Assembly (NCBI GenBank): GCA_019751815.1
Contig: JAIEMW010000004.1
Span: forward strand, 167,933 to 231,932
DNA from: Cyanobacteriota bacterium
Lineage (GTDB): Bacteria; Cyanobacteriota; Vampirovibrionia; Vampirovibrionales; Vampirovibrionaceae
Direction of reading: 5' to 3'
Length of the DNA: 64,000 bases
Below are positions 49,682 through 57,000 of the stretch, in pieces (position 1 is the first letter of the stretch; every line of letters starts with the position of its first letter). The translations under genes were made by a program, and so were the position numbers. Under the pieces are notes generated by a model. That model had not been told where the DNA came from. It ran no database searches and worked only from the letters and a program-made list of their open reading frames with translations.

Positions 49682-50563
49682 ATGTCTCAAGTCTCTGATA
49701 CAACTCATGCGGTTCGCCTGGACGGAAAAGTCGTGGCCGGCCATCTGCTTGCCTCTCTCAGAGACAGCTTACAGAGCGTTATAAAGAGCTCTCAACGGGC
49801 TCCAAAACTGGTTGTTGTCCAAGTGGGAGAAGATCCGGCCAGTTCCGTCTATGTCAAAAACAAGATAAAAACCGCTCAGTCATTGGGCATGGCCTCTGAG
49901 CACAGACATCTGCCAGAGAGCATTTCTGAGCAAGCCCTGTTTGCAGAGCTTGACCAACTCAATCAAAACCCCAGTATCGATGCGGTATTGGTTCAGATGC
50001 CACTCCCTAAACACCTGGACGCACTCTCTGTCATTGATAGACTGGGTGCCAGCAAAGATGTGGACGGTTTTCATCCAGTGCATCTGGGGAATTTGGTTTG
50101 CGGCAACCCAGGCGGCGTTTTGCCCTGCACCCCAGCGGGGATTATGCAGATTTTAGAACACTACCGGATTCCCGTCGAAGGGAAGCACGCTGTGGTCATT
50201 GGTCGGTCCAACATTGTCGGGAAACCCCTCAGTTTAATGCTGCTTCAGGGCAACGCAACGGTGACCATTGCCCACAGCCGCACGCGAAACCTATCTGAAC
50301 TCACCCGCTCTGCCGATATTCTCGTTGCAGCGGTTGGGGTAGCGGACCTCGTCACGGGTGATATGGTCAAACCAGGGGCTGTTGTCATTGATGTGGGGAT
50401 GAACAAAAAAGACGGTAAACTGGTTGGGGATATTGATCAAGCCGCTGTTGGCACTGTGGCTGGCTACTTAACACCAGTGCCGGGCGGGGTTGGGCCAATG
50501 ACCATAGCGATGCTGATGAAAAACACCTGGACGCTTTACCAACAGCATATTCTACAAGTGTGA
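49682..50563 (+). CDS. folD: Bifunctional methylenetetrahydrofolate dehydrogenase/cyclohydrolase
   Basis: Interconverts 5,10-methylene-, methenyl- and 10-formyl-THF. Catalytic YVKNK (Y57, K61), VQMPLPKHLD, DVDGFHPVHLGNLVCG, LPCTPAGIMQILEHY, the NADP loop VIGRSNIVGKPLSLML, and the C-terminal PVPGGVGPMTIAMLM. 293 residues, normal. It lies 45 bases after the symporter gene. Confidence 0.97.
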   Translation: MSQVSDTTHAVRLDGKVVAGHLLASLRDSLQSVIKSSQRAPKLVVVQVGEDPASSVYVKNKIKTAQSLGMASEHRHLPESISEQALFAELDQLNQNPSIDAVLVQMPLPKHLDALSVIDRLGASKDVDGFHPVHLGNLVCGNPGGVLPCTPAGIMQILEHYRIPVEGKHAVVIGRSNIVGKPLSLMLLQGNATVTIAHSRTRNLSELTRSADILVAAVGVADLVTGDMVKPGAVVIDVGMNKKDGKLVGDIDQAAVGTVAGYLTPVPGGVGPMTIAMLMKNTWTLYQQHILQV

Positions 50564-50597
50564 CACTTTGTAAAATTACGCGCCTGTCTGTGCTTGG

Positions 50598-50637
50598 TTG
50601 GTGTATTCTTTACACCAAAGCGGTTTCTTTGTGATAT
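50598..50637 (+). promoter_or_regulatory. Promoter with a palindromic operator over the -35 box
   Basis: TTTACA (50609-50614), 17 bases, TGATAT (50632-50637). The perfect inverted repeat TTGGTGTA (50598-50605), TTCTT, TACACCAA (50611-50618) covers the -35, as expected for a repressor site (many Old Yellow Enzyme genes are under TetR- or NemR-like repressors). No regulator gene is adjacent. Confidence 0.6.
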
Positions 50638-50677
50638 CGTTCCCTAAAGTAATGACAAACCTGAATCGGAGCCATTC

Positions 50678-51790
50678 ATGAGCTTAGCCACCACCGATGT
50701 TGAATTTAAGCACCTTCTCAACCCTCTACAGATTGGCGATTTAAATCTGAAAAACCGGATTTTCATGGCCCCCATGACACGTAGCCGTGCAGGAACTGAA
50801 CGGGTGCCTAACGAATTAATGGCAACCTACTATGCGCAAAGAGCTTCAGCTGGATTAATTATCTCTGAAGCGACCAGCATCTCAAAACAAGCCATTGGCT
50901 GGCTCAATACTCCTGGCATCTTTAATGATGCTCAAGTAGAAGGCTGGAAAACCGTTGTCAGCAAAGTTCATCAAGAACAATGCCCTATGTATTTACAGCT
51001 TTGGCACTGCGGCCGGGCATCTCACAGTAGCTTTCAAGACGGCGGGGTGCTGCCTGTGTCCGCCTCTGCCTTGAAAATCGAGAATGATCAAATCCATACC
51101 CCTCTTGGCAAACTTCCCTATGAGGTCCCACGGGCCATAGAAACCTCAGAAATTGCCGGGATTGTTGCAGATTACAAAGCTGCGGCCGAAAGAGCCAAGC
51201 AAGCTGGTTTTGATGGCGTGGAAATTCACGGTGCCAATGGCTACTTAATCGACCAATTCTTGCAAAGCAAAACCAATCAACGCCAAGATCAATACGGTGG
51301 TAGCGTTGAAAACAGACTGTGCTTTCTTAAAGAAGTGCTCGAAGCCGTTTTAACCGTTTGGCCGGCCAACCGCGTTGCGGTTCGTCTCTCTCCTAACGGA
51401 CGTTATAACGATATGGGCTCCGATGATTACCAAGAGACCTTCCTGGCAGCCGCAAAACTGTTGGACGGCTACAAACTGGCCTACCTGCACATTATGGACG
51501 GAACAGGCTTTGGCGCCCCGGAAAACGGCCCCCCAATGACCCTTCAAGATTTCAGAGCCGTCTATTCTGGAACATTAATTGGCAACGTGGGCTATACGCC
51601 AGAAACTGCCGAAAAGGCCATCACTTCTGGACTTGCAGATGCCATCGCCTTTGGCCGTCCGTTCATCACCAATCCGGATCTGGTTGCCAGAGTGCAACAC
51701 GGCTGGCCTCTCAATATTTCAGAAGACATGTCAACCTGGTATGCCTTTGACGCCCATGGGTATACAGACTATCCCGTGTATCACGAATAA
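50678..51790 (+). CDS. Old Yellow Enzyme family NAD(P)H:flavin oxidoreductase
   Basis: FMN ene-reductase acting on electrophilic alkenes, nitroesters or quinone-like stress compounds. Class I OYE pattern: IGDLNLKNRIFMAPMTRSRA, QLWHCGRASH, VEIHGANGYLIDQFLQ (substrate-binding HxxN and Tyr), DQYGGSVENR, and GLADAIAFGRPFITNPDLV (FMN phosphate). 370 residues. CGGAG is 7 bases before the ATG. Confidence 0.95.
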   Translation: MSLATTDVEFKHLLNPLQIGDLNLKNRIFMAPMTRSRAGTERVPNELMATYYAQRASAGLIISEATSISKQAIGWLNTPGIFNDAQVEGWKTVVSKVHQEQCPMYLQLWHCGRASHSSFQDGGVLPVSASALKIENDQIHTPLGKLPYEVPRAIETSEIAGIVADYKAAAERAKQAGFDGVEIHGANGYLIDQFLQSKTNQRQDQYGGSVENRLCFLKEVLEAVLTVWPANRVAVRLSPNGRYNDMGSDDYQETFLAAAKLLDGYKLAYLHIMDGTGFGAPENGPPMTLQDFRAVYSGTLIGNVGYTPETAEKAITSGLADAIAFGRPFITNPDLVARVQHGWPLNISEDMSTWYAFDAHGYTDYPVYHE

Positions 51791-51875
51791 ACGGGCCGTA
51801 ATCATCAGGTAAACACCCTGTGTTTGTGCTATATCTCTAAGCACAGACAACGTCGGTTATGTTCGCAATTCTGTA

Positions 51876-51903
51876 TTGAAATAGATAACTTGAAATAGAA
51901 GGA
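51876..51903 (+). repeat. 14-bp tandem duplication including the sod Shine-Dalgarno
   Basis: TTGAAATAGATAAC (51876-51889) then TTGAAATAGAAGGA (51890-51903); the first 10 bases are identical, and the second copy ends in the AGAAGGA ribosome binding site of the superoxide dismutase gene. Confidence 0.65.
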
Positions 51904-51912
51904 AGCCAAAGG

Positions 51913-52512
51913 ATGACAGCAACGATGGTAAAACCATACGAAGCCAAAACCTACACCCTGCAAGGCCTGGATGGTATTTCTCAAGAGCAACTCGAGCAGC
52001 ATTACAAGCTCTACAGCGGGTATGTCAACAATACCAACATCATCAACGAAAAATTGTCCGAACTGCTCCGCAACGGGCAAGTGGGCACACCAGAGTACAA
52101 TGAGCTGAAGCGCCGTTTCGGCTTTGAGTACAGCGGCATGCGTCTGCACGAGTTTTACTTTGGCAATATGCGCGCCAACGGCGGTTCACTCAGCGAAGGC
52201 AGCCGCCTCTACAAAAAGCTCGTCGAAGATTTTGGCAGCTTCGCCAACTGGGAAAATGACTTCAAAGCCACCGGTAAAATGCGCGGCATTGGTTGGGCTG
52301 TCTTATACCAAGACCCCTTCAACGGCCGGCTGCAAAACTTCTGGGTAAGCGATCATGAAAATGGTCACCCTGCTGGCTTCCAACCCATCTTGGTGATGGA
52401 TGTTTGGGAACATGCCTTCACTGTGGACTACAAGCCCACTGAAAAACCAAACTACATCGATGCTTTCTTTAAAAACATTGATTGGGATGCCGCTGAATCC
52501 CGCTTAAAGTAA
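51913..52512 (+). CDS. Fe/Mn-family superoxide dismutase, divergent subgroup
   Basis: Dismutates superoxide. Metal ligands are readable: H30 (EQHYKLYSGYV), H79 (GMRLHEFYF), D163 and H167 (VMDVWEHAF). Compared with SodA/SodB, the N-terminal helix is one residue shorter and the gateway His of HYGKHH is absent, while the Tyr before V is kept; the NHxFYW motif is replaced by RLHEFYF. This belongs to a divergent SOD lineage. 199 residues. Shine-Dalgarno AGAAGGA is 9 bases upstream. Confidence 0.88.
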   Translation: MTATMVKPYEAKTYTLQGLDGISQEQLEQHYKLYSGYVNNTNIINEKLSELLRNGQVGTPEYNELKRRFGFEYSGMRLHEFYFGNMRANGGSLSEGSRLYKKLVEDFGSFANWENDFKATGKMRGIGWAVLYQDPFNGRLQNFWVSDHENGHPAGFQPILVMDVWEHAFTVDYKPTEKPNYIDAFFKNIDWDAAESRLK

Positions 52513-52545
52513 GCATTCACTTGGTATTAAACCCATAAAAAAACT

Positions 52546-52590
52546 AAAAAACCCCTGACTGAGCTTAAAGTATCTCGTTGGGGGTTTTTG
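52546..52590 (+). terminator. Bidirectional intrinsic terminator
   Basis: AAAAACCCC (52547-52555) pairs with GGGGTTTTT (52581-52589), 9 bp, with T residues after and A residues before, between the convergent sod and DUF309 genes. It would serve both strands. Confidence 0.8.
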
Positions 52591-52603
52591 GTTTTGCCTA
52601 TTT

Positions 52604-53020
52604 TTAGGACTGGTTTGGCGTTTGACGGCTTAACCGTTTAACTGCCTTTATAAAAGCAGCCCAGTCTCTAGGCCTGTCACTGACTTCGGCAGGACACCCA
52701 ATCTTCTCTGTTTCACAGTACTTCTCTGCTTCAGCGTACTTCTCTGCTTCACGATCGACACCGTCCTGTTCTAGATGGGCCACGCCCTTGCTGAGGAGGA
52801 CCTGAAAGCCATGTACATTTCCCGAAGCATGATGATGAAAGGCCACGGCCACCTGTAACAGGCCTTGTAACAAATGGCGTTGGGCTGTTTGGCTTACCGG
52901 AGTCTGCATCCAGGCTGTCTCTAGGTATTCATGGCAGGCATAAAACTGGCCACTGTCCCACAGCTCAGGCACACCCAAAGGATAGTTTGCCAGGGGATAA
53001 CGCAAGTCCTGATAAAGCAA
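52604..53020 (-). CDS. DUF309 family protein
   Basis: 138 residues. The N-terminal two thirds match DUF309: ELWDSGQFYACHEYLETAWM (the HE of the family), RHLLQGLLQVAVAFHHHASGN and GFQVLLSKGVAHLE. Function of the family is not established; it is a small all-helical protein. A threefold 18-bp in-frame repeat (52703-52756) gives the AEKYAE-AEKYCE-TEK stretch. It follows the duplicated-domain gene by 10 bases. Confidence 0.85.
   Translation of the reverse strand: MLYQDLRYPLANYPLGVPELWDSGQFYACHEYLETAWMQTPVSQTAQRHLLQGLLQVAVAFHHHASGNVHGFQVLLSKGVAHLEQDGVDREAEKYAEAEKYCETEKIGCPAEVSDRPRDWAAFIKAVKRLSRQTPNQS
52703..52756. repeat. Three 18-bp in-frame tandem repeats in the DUF309 gene
   Basis: Units 52703-52720, 52721-52738 and 52739-52756 all begin CTTCTCTG(C/T)TTCA; they encode repeated EAEKY hexads on the minus strand. 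Confidence 0.85.
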
Positions 53021-53030
53021 GGCTAACGAT

Positions 53031-53381
53031 CTAGTCAGGACTGAGTGAACTGGTCAGACCCTGTTTTTTGAGGGCTTCCAAAAACCGCAGTGCTGCTTGG
53101 CGTTGAGCTTCTGGTGGAACGACACGCAATAATTCTACCGCCCGAGAGACAACGGGATCTTGATCATACCAACGGTTTCCGAATTTATCAGGCTTAGACA
53201 TCGCATAAAACTGGTCCAAGGCTTCTTTCCCGACTTGGGCTTCAATTTTTTCAATAAATACTTCTGCTTGCGAACGCACATCGGCCTGAAATGCACGCAA
53301 AAGGTCCAGTACTTCAATCAAGACCGGGTCATAATCGTACCAGCGTTTAAATTCAGGCTGTTGGGGTGTGGGGCTTGTCAT
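53031..53381 (-). CDS. Small protein with an internal domain duplication
   Basis: 116 residues from the ATG at 53381 (AGAGG 7-8 bases before). Two copies of about 35 residues: RWYDYDPVLIEVLDLLRAF...QAEVFIEKIE and RWYDQDPVVSRAVELLRVV...QAALRFLEAL. The shared signature RWYD-x-DP-hydrophobic-5-LLR is not one I can name. Helical, soluble. It sits between murA (13 bases upstream) and the DUF309 gene, on the same strand. Confidence 0.7.
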   Translation of the reverse strand: MTSPTPQQPEFKRWYDYDPVLIEVLDLLRAFQADVRSQAEVFIEKIEAQVGKEALDQFYAMSKPDKFGNRWYDQDPVVSRAVELLRVVPPEAQRQAALRFLEALKKQGLTSSLSPD

Positions 53382-53394
53382 GGCGAACCTCTTC

Positions 53395-54690
53395 TTATAT
53401 AGCCGCTTTTTCGGGGCTATCTTCTTCAACGGGCACACGGATCATATCGGCACCCAGGCTGTTTAGTTTGGGCACCAGGGCCTCATAGCCGCGGTCCAAA
53501 TGATGTAGATCTAAAATCTCAGTAGTACCGTGGGCCTGCAGTCCCGCAATCACCAACGCAGCTCCTGCTCGAAGGTCACTGGCACGAACTTGTGCACCAG
53601 ACAGGGCTTCCACCCCAGTCACTACGGCCACATTACCTTCTTGCTGAATTTCAGCACCCATCCGCTTCAGCTCACCAATTTGCTTAAACCGGTTTTCATA
53701 AATCGTCTCTTTAATAATGCTGACACCTTCAGCCGTCGTGAGCAGTGCCATCATCGGCGCCTGTAAATCTGTTGGAAAACCGGGATAGGGCAGTGTCACA
53801 ATATTGGTTGCTTTGGGCCGTTCAGGACACTGAACTCGCAGTGAATTGGGGGATACTGTGGTGATTTCCGCCCCCACTTCTTGCAGTTTATAAATAATCG
53901 GGCTGAGATGGGTGGCAAACACATTGTGCAACGTCACATCCCCGTGGGTAGCCACGGCCGCCATCAAGTAGGTAGATGCTTCGATGCGGTCAGGGACCAC
54001 ACTATAGGTCGCTCCGGTTAATGACTCTGGCTTGACCCCGTTAATCACAATTTCGGTGGTGCCTGCTCCGTTCACATCTGCACCCAGCGTGTTCAGGAAG
54101 TTGGCCAAATCAAGGATTTCTGGCTCTTGGGCCGCGTTAGAAATCACCGTCGACCCTTTGGCAAGAACGGCAGCCAGCATAATGTTTTCTGTGGCACCGA
54201 CACTGGGGATATCCAGGAGAATTTCTGCCCCGGTGAGTGCTTTGGCCTTCGCGCTGACGTATCCATGGTTAATCTCGATTTCAGCACCCAGGGCTTCTAA
54301 ACCCTTCACGTGAAGATCGACACCGCGCTTACCTATGGAACAGCCTCCGGGCAAGGATACTTTGGCTTCACCACAGCGCCCCAGAAGTGCCCCTAGCACT
54401 GTAAAGCTTGCCCGCATCTTGCTCACAAGCTCATAAGGGGCTTCTACTGAGGTGAGTTCTCTGGCACGAAGTTGGACCGTATTATCGTTTTGACTGACCT
54501 CACAGCCCAAATAGGCAATCACATCCTTCATCACATCCACATCGGACAGTGAGGGGACATTGTTCAAAATAATTTCTGCCGGGGTAAGCAAAGAGGCTGC
54601 CATCAGCTTGAGCACTGAGTTTTTGGCACCCGAAATGGCCACATCTCCCCGAAGGGGCTGACCACCATGAATCACAAACTTTTCTGCCAC
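53395..54690 (-). CDS. murA: UDP-N-acetylglucosamine 1-carboxyvinyltransferase
   Basis: First committed step of peptidoglycan synthesis. K23-N24 in ISGAKNSVLKLMAA, catalytic Cys C117 in LPGGCSIGKR, and PYPGFPTDLQAPMMALL. The Cys (rather than Asp) predicts fosfomycin sensitivity. 431 residues. GTG start at 54690. Confidence 0.97.
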   Translation of the reverse strand: MAEKFVIHGGQPLRGDVAISGAKNSVLKLMAASLLTPAEIILNNVPSLSDVDVMKDVIAYLGCEVSQNDNTVQLRARELTSVEAPYELVSKMRASFTVLGALLGRCGEAKVSLPGGCSIGKRGVDLHVKGLEALGAEIEINHGYVSAKAKALTGAEILLDIPSVGATENIMLAAVLAKGSTVISNAAQEPEILDLANFLNTLGADVNGAGTTEIVINGVKPESLTGATYSVVPDRIEASTYLMAAVATHGDVTLHNVFATHLSPIIYKLQEVGAEITTVSPNSLRVQCPERPKATNIVTLPYPGFPTDLQAPMMALLTTAEGVSIIKETIYENRFKQIGELKRMGAEIQQEGNVAVVTGVEALSGAQVRASDLRAGAALVIAGLQAHGTTEILDLHHLDRGYEALVPKLNSLGADMIRVPVEEDSPEKAAI

Positions 54691-54877
54691 GTCGTTTTGT
54701 CTTTCTGGATTCGTGTTTCTGCTGTGCGGGGTCGAGTCTCAACGTCTGCCAAAATCAGCCGCAGCATCTCGCTGTCAATATCATATCATATCGTTACAAT
54801 CTAGGCAGCGACAATACGGCCGTGACAACGAGGGTTAATCCACAGAAAGAGAGCGAGTACTTTATTTCAGACTTGTT

Positions 54878-56023
54878 CTAAACCACGCCACCGGTTGAGA
54901 GTCGCGCAAAATTTTTGGCATATTCCGCATTCCCAGGCGCGGCTCGAAAAGCGGCTTGATAATGTTCTTTGGCCTTGCCCAAGCTTCCCAACAGTTCATA
55001 ACAGTGGCCCGCATGTGAATGCAAATCGGCCAGAAAAAGGCCTGCTGTCTGTGTGGTCTTTGCCTCAGCCAAAAGCGCCTCAAAGTGAGGCAGGGCCTTT
55101 TCCGGGGCCTTAAGCTCCTGATATAACAAAGCCACTTGACGGCGGTTGACCCCTTGCATAATCTCCTGAGAATGGCTACTCAAGCGACTGACTTCCATAT
55201 CCAGGGCTGCCAGCGCCTTTTCGGTCTGCCCGTAGTCTTTATGGAGTCTGGCCAGGCGAATATAGTAATTTTCATGGCTTTTTTGTACAGGTGGAAGATT
55301 TTCGTAATACGTCACTGCGTTCTGATAGCAAGCGTTGCTCAATGCCGTCCAGTTGATTCCATCCGTTTGATTGGCATTGACTCGTAAGGCTTTATAATAG
55401 GCCGCCGTACGGAACTTATCAGACCCATCACCATAACGAACCATCGCTTTGGCGCCGTATCGATGATCGTGAACCCGTTTTTGAATGTGCTCATCTGTCG
55501 CCGATTTGGCCCATTCCGCATCCTCGGCAATCCGTTTGAGGCCGTCTGCCAGACTTTGATAAGTCGTAAACAACCCAGAGGCAGTGAACCCATCATATGG
55601 GTAGCGCAGCGTGAGCCGTGTTGCCACCAGATAGGCTTCTAGTTTCCCCTTGCTGAGGGCATGGTAGCCCTGTTTAATCAGTCTCTGCCGCTCAGCACCA
55701 TGGTCTTCATCCGGCACCCAGACCGGGGCTTCTTTGGTTGTTGCCTTAAAAACATCCCACATTAAACGCTGCCAACCGAGCTTGAGTAAAAGCTTTCCCA
55801 CTCTCATGCGCTCAGAGAAGCTACCTGGACGTGGCATCACCGGATCGAGAAATGCAAAGGGCTCGGGAACCACAGGCAGAGAGGCTTGTGGGGCAGGCGG
55901 CTGAGACGCACCCGCATTACCCGCAAAATACACCGTATCACGCTGCTGACCCGGCAGTTTCTGTCCTTTTGCGGGTAGCGCGTTTGCTAGTTGCGGGATG
56001 ACTTGTTTTGAAATAACGTCCAT
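54878..56023 (-). CDS. TPR-repeat protein
   Basis: 381 residues. At least three tetratricopeptide-like units in the C-terminal third (YYIRLARLHKDYGQTEKALAALD, VALLYQELKAPEKALPHFEALL, HAGHCYELLGSLGKAKEHYQAAF); the middle is helical and degenerate. The N-terminal 70 residues are Pro/Gln-rich, with no signal peptide. A scaffold role is usual for such proteins; partner unknown. A 14-bp tandem duplication lies just upstream. Confidence 0.8.
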   Translation of the reverse strand: MDVISKQVIPQLANALPAKGQKLPGQQRDTVYFAGNAGASQPPAPQASLPVVPEPFAFLDPVMPRPGSFSERMRVGKLLLKLGWQRLMWDVFKATTKEAPVWVPDEDHGAERQRLIKQGYHALSKGKLEAYLVATRLTLRYPYDGFTASGLFTTYQSLADGLKRIAEDAEWAKSATDEHIQKRVHDHRYGAKAMVRYGDGSDKFRTAAYYKALRVNANQTDGINWTALSNACYQNAVTYYENLPPVQKSHENYYIRLARLHKDYGQTEKALAALDMEVSRLSSHSQEIMQGVNRRQVALLYQELKAPEKALPHFEALLAEAKTTQTAGLFLADLHSHAGHCYELLGSLGKAKEHYQAAFRAAPGNAEYAKNFARLSTGGVV

Positions 56024-56042
56024 GGGCCCAAAACCTCACTGA

Positions 56043-56078
56043 ATCATTTACACACCATCATTTACAGACCATCATTCA
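56043..56078. repeat. 14-bp tandem repeat upstream of the TPR gene
   Basis: ATCATTTACACACC (56043-56056), ATCATTTACAGACC (56057-56070), then a partial ATCATTCA (56071-56078); the two full units match at 13 of 14 positions. Confidence 0.85.
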
Positions 56079-56183
56079 ATCAGCACACACCTTCATTCGA
56101 TGCGGTGAGTATAGCCCAAAATACGACAGGCGTCAAAGGACGCCTGTGTCAGTGCATCGATGACTGAAGCGGTGACAAAAGCG

Positions 56184-56750
56184 CTAGGCTTCTGTCTCTT
56201 CCTCTGTCTCTGCTTCGTAAGAAATATCTTCGTAAGCAATTTCTTCAGCAGCAAAGGTCTGTGGCTCATTATAGAAACCGGCTTCGGCTTCTGGGCCAGT
56301 CAAAATAGCCGCAATTTCAACGGAAACAGTGGCGGTCACTTTGGAAGAGAACTTCACCGCAACGGTGTATTCACCCACGCGGTTCATCGGCGCATTCACG
56401 CTGATGTTTTTACGCTCAATTTCCAAACCGGATTTTTCAAAGAGGATCCGGGCAATTTCTTTGGTGGTGATAGCGCCAAACAACTTGCCGTTGTTACCGG
56501 CATTGGCTTCAATCTTGAAGGAGCCAATGGCCGTGATTTTTTCGGCCCGGGCTTGATCTTCTTGATTCTTCTTTTCTGCCTTTTGGCGGATCCGCTCAAT
56601 ACGGGTCTCACGGTCTTCAAGCGCTCCTTTGGTGGCTTGAATGGCAAAATGCTTTGGCAAAAGGTAATTACGGGCATACCCATCTGCAACGCTTAGCACA
56701 TCGCCGCTTTCGCCGAGGGTTTCAACATCTTTGGTCAGAATGACTTTCAT
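56184..56750 (-). CDS. rplI: 50S ribosomal protein L9 with an acidic C-terminal extension
   Basis: MKVILTKDVETLGESGDVL and VADGYARNYLLPKHFA are diagnostic of L9. The ATG at 56750 has GGAG 10-11 bases upstream; the frame extends 21 codons further without support. Two globular domains joined by the long helix (RQKAEKKNQEDQARAEKI). L9 is normally about 150 residues; this one has 188, the extra part being an acidic tail (EEIAYEDISYEAETEEETEA) with no known counterpart. Confidence 0.95.
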   Translation of the reverse strand: MKVILTKDVETLGESGDVLSVADGYARNYLLPKHFAIQATKGALEDRETRIERIRQKAEKKNQEDQARAEKITAIGSFKIEANAGNNGKLFGAITTKEIARILFEKSGLEIERKNISVNAPMNRVGEYTVAVKFSSKVTATVSVEIAAILTGPEAEAGFYNEPQTFAAEEIAYEDISYEAETEEETEA

Positions 56751-56878
56751 AGGAATGAATTCTCCAGTCAGATCAGATAAGGCTCGCTTACACAAGGGAC
56801 ACCAGAACGACATTTATATCACAAGAGGGGATACAACGTCATGCGCCAAGCAATGGCAAGTCGATCTGGCCGCTTCCG

Positions 56879-56907
56879 TTGACAGGTCAAGCGTTGGCCC
56901 GTATACT
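56879..56907 (+). promoter_or_regulatory. Consensus sigma-70 promoter of the TrmB-type regulator
   Basis: TTGACA (56879-56884), 17 bases, TATACT (56902-56907): the strongest promoter in the window. Confidence 0.85.
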
Positions 56908-56913
56908 ACGAAA

Positions 56914-56937
56914 TACTACTGAGCATAGTAAGTAGTA
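56914..56937 (+). promoter_or_regulatory. Palindromic operator at the transcription start
   Basis: TACTACT (56914-56920), 10 bases, AGTAGTA (56931-56937), a perfect 7-bp inverted repeat from about +1 to +24; another TACTAC half-site overlaps the -10 (56904-56909). The position suits autorepression by the TrmB-type protein just downstream. Confidence 0.6.
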
Positions 56938-56968
56938 GGTTTTGACTGCTTTCTTTGGGAGTTTCGCT

Positions 56969-57000
56969 GTGGAGGATTTAAGCAGTGGAGGATTTAATCG
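56969..57000 (+). repeat. 16-bp tandem duplication of the TrmB-gene start region
   Basis: GTGGAGGATTTAAGCA (56969-56984) then GTGGAGGATTTAATCG (56985-57000); the first 13 bases are identical. The second GTG is the start codon, and the GGAGG of the first copy sits 9 bases before it as the Shine-Dalgarno. The 16-base period puts the two GTGs in different frames. Confidence 0.85.

Noticed and set aside
52703-52756. CRISPR-like array
   Set aside because: The repeat units are contiguous 18-bp in-frame coding repeats without spacers; the same holds for 44820-44879.
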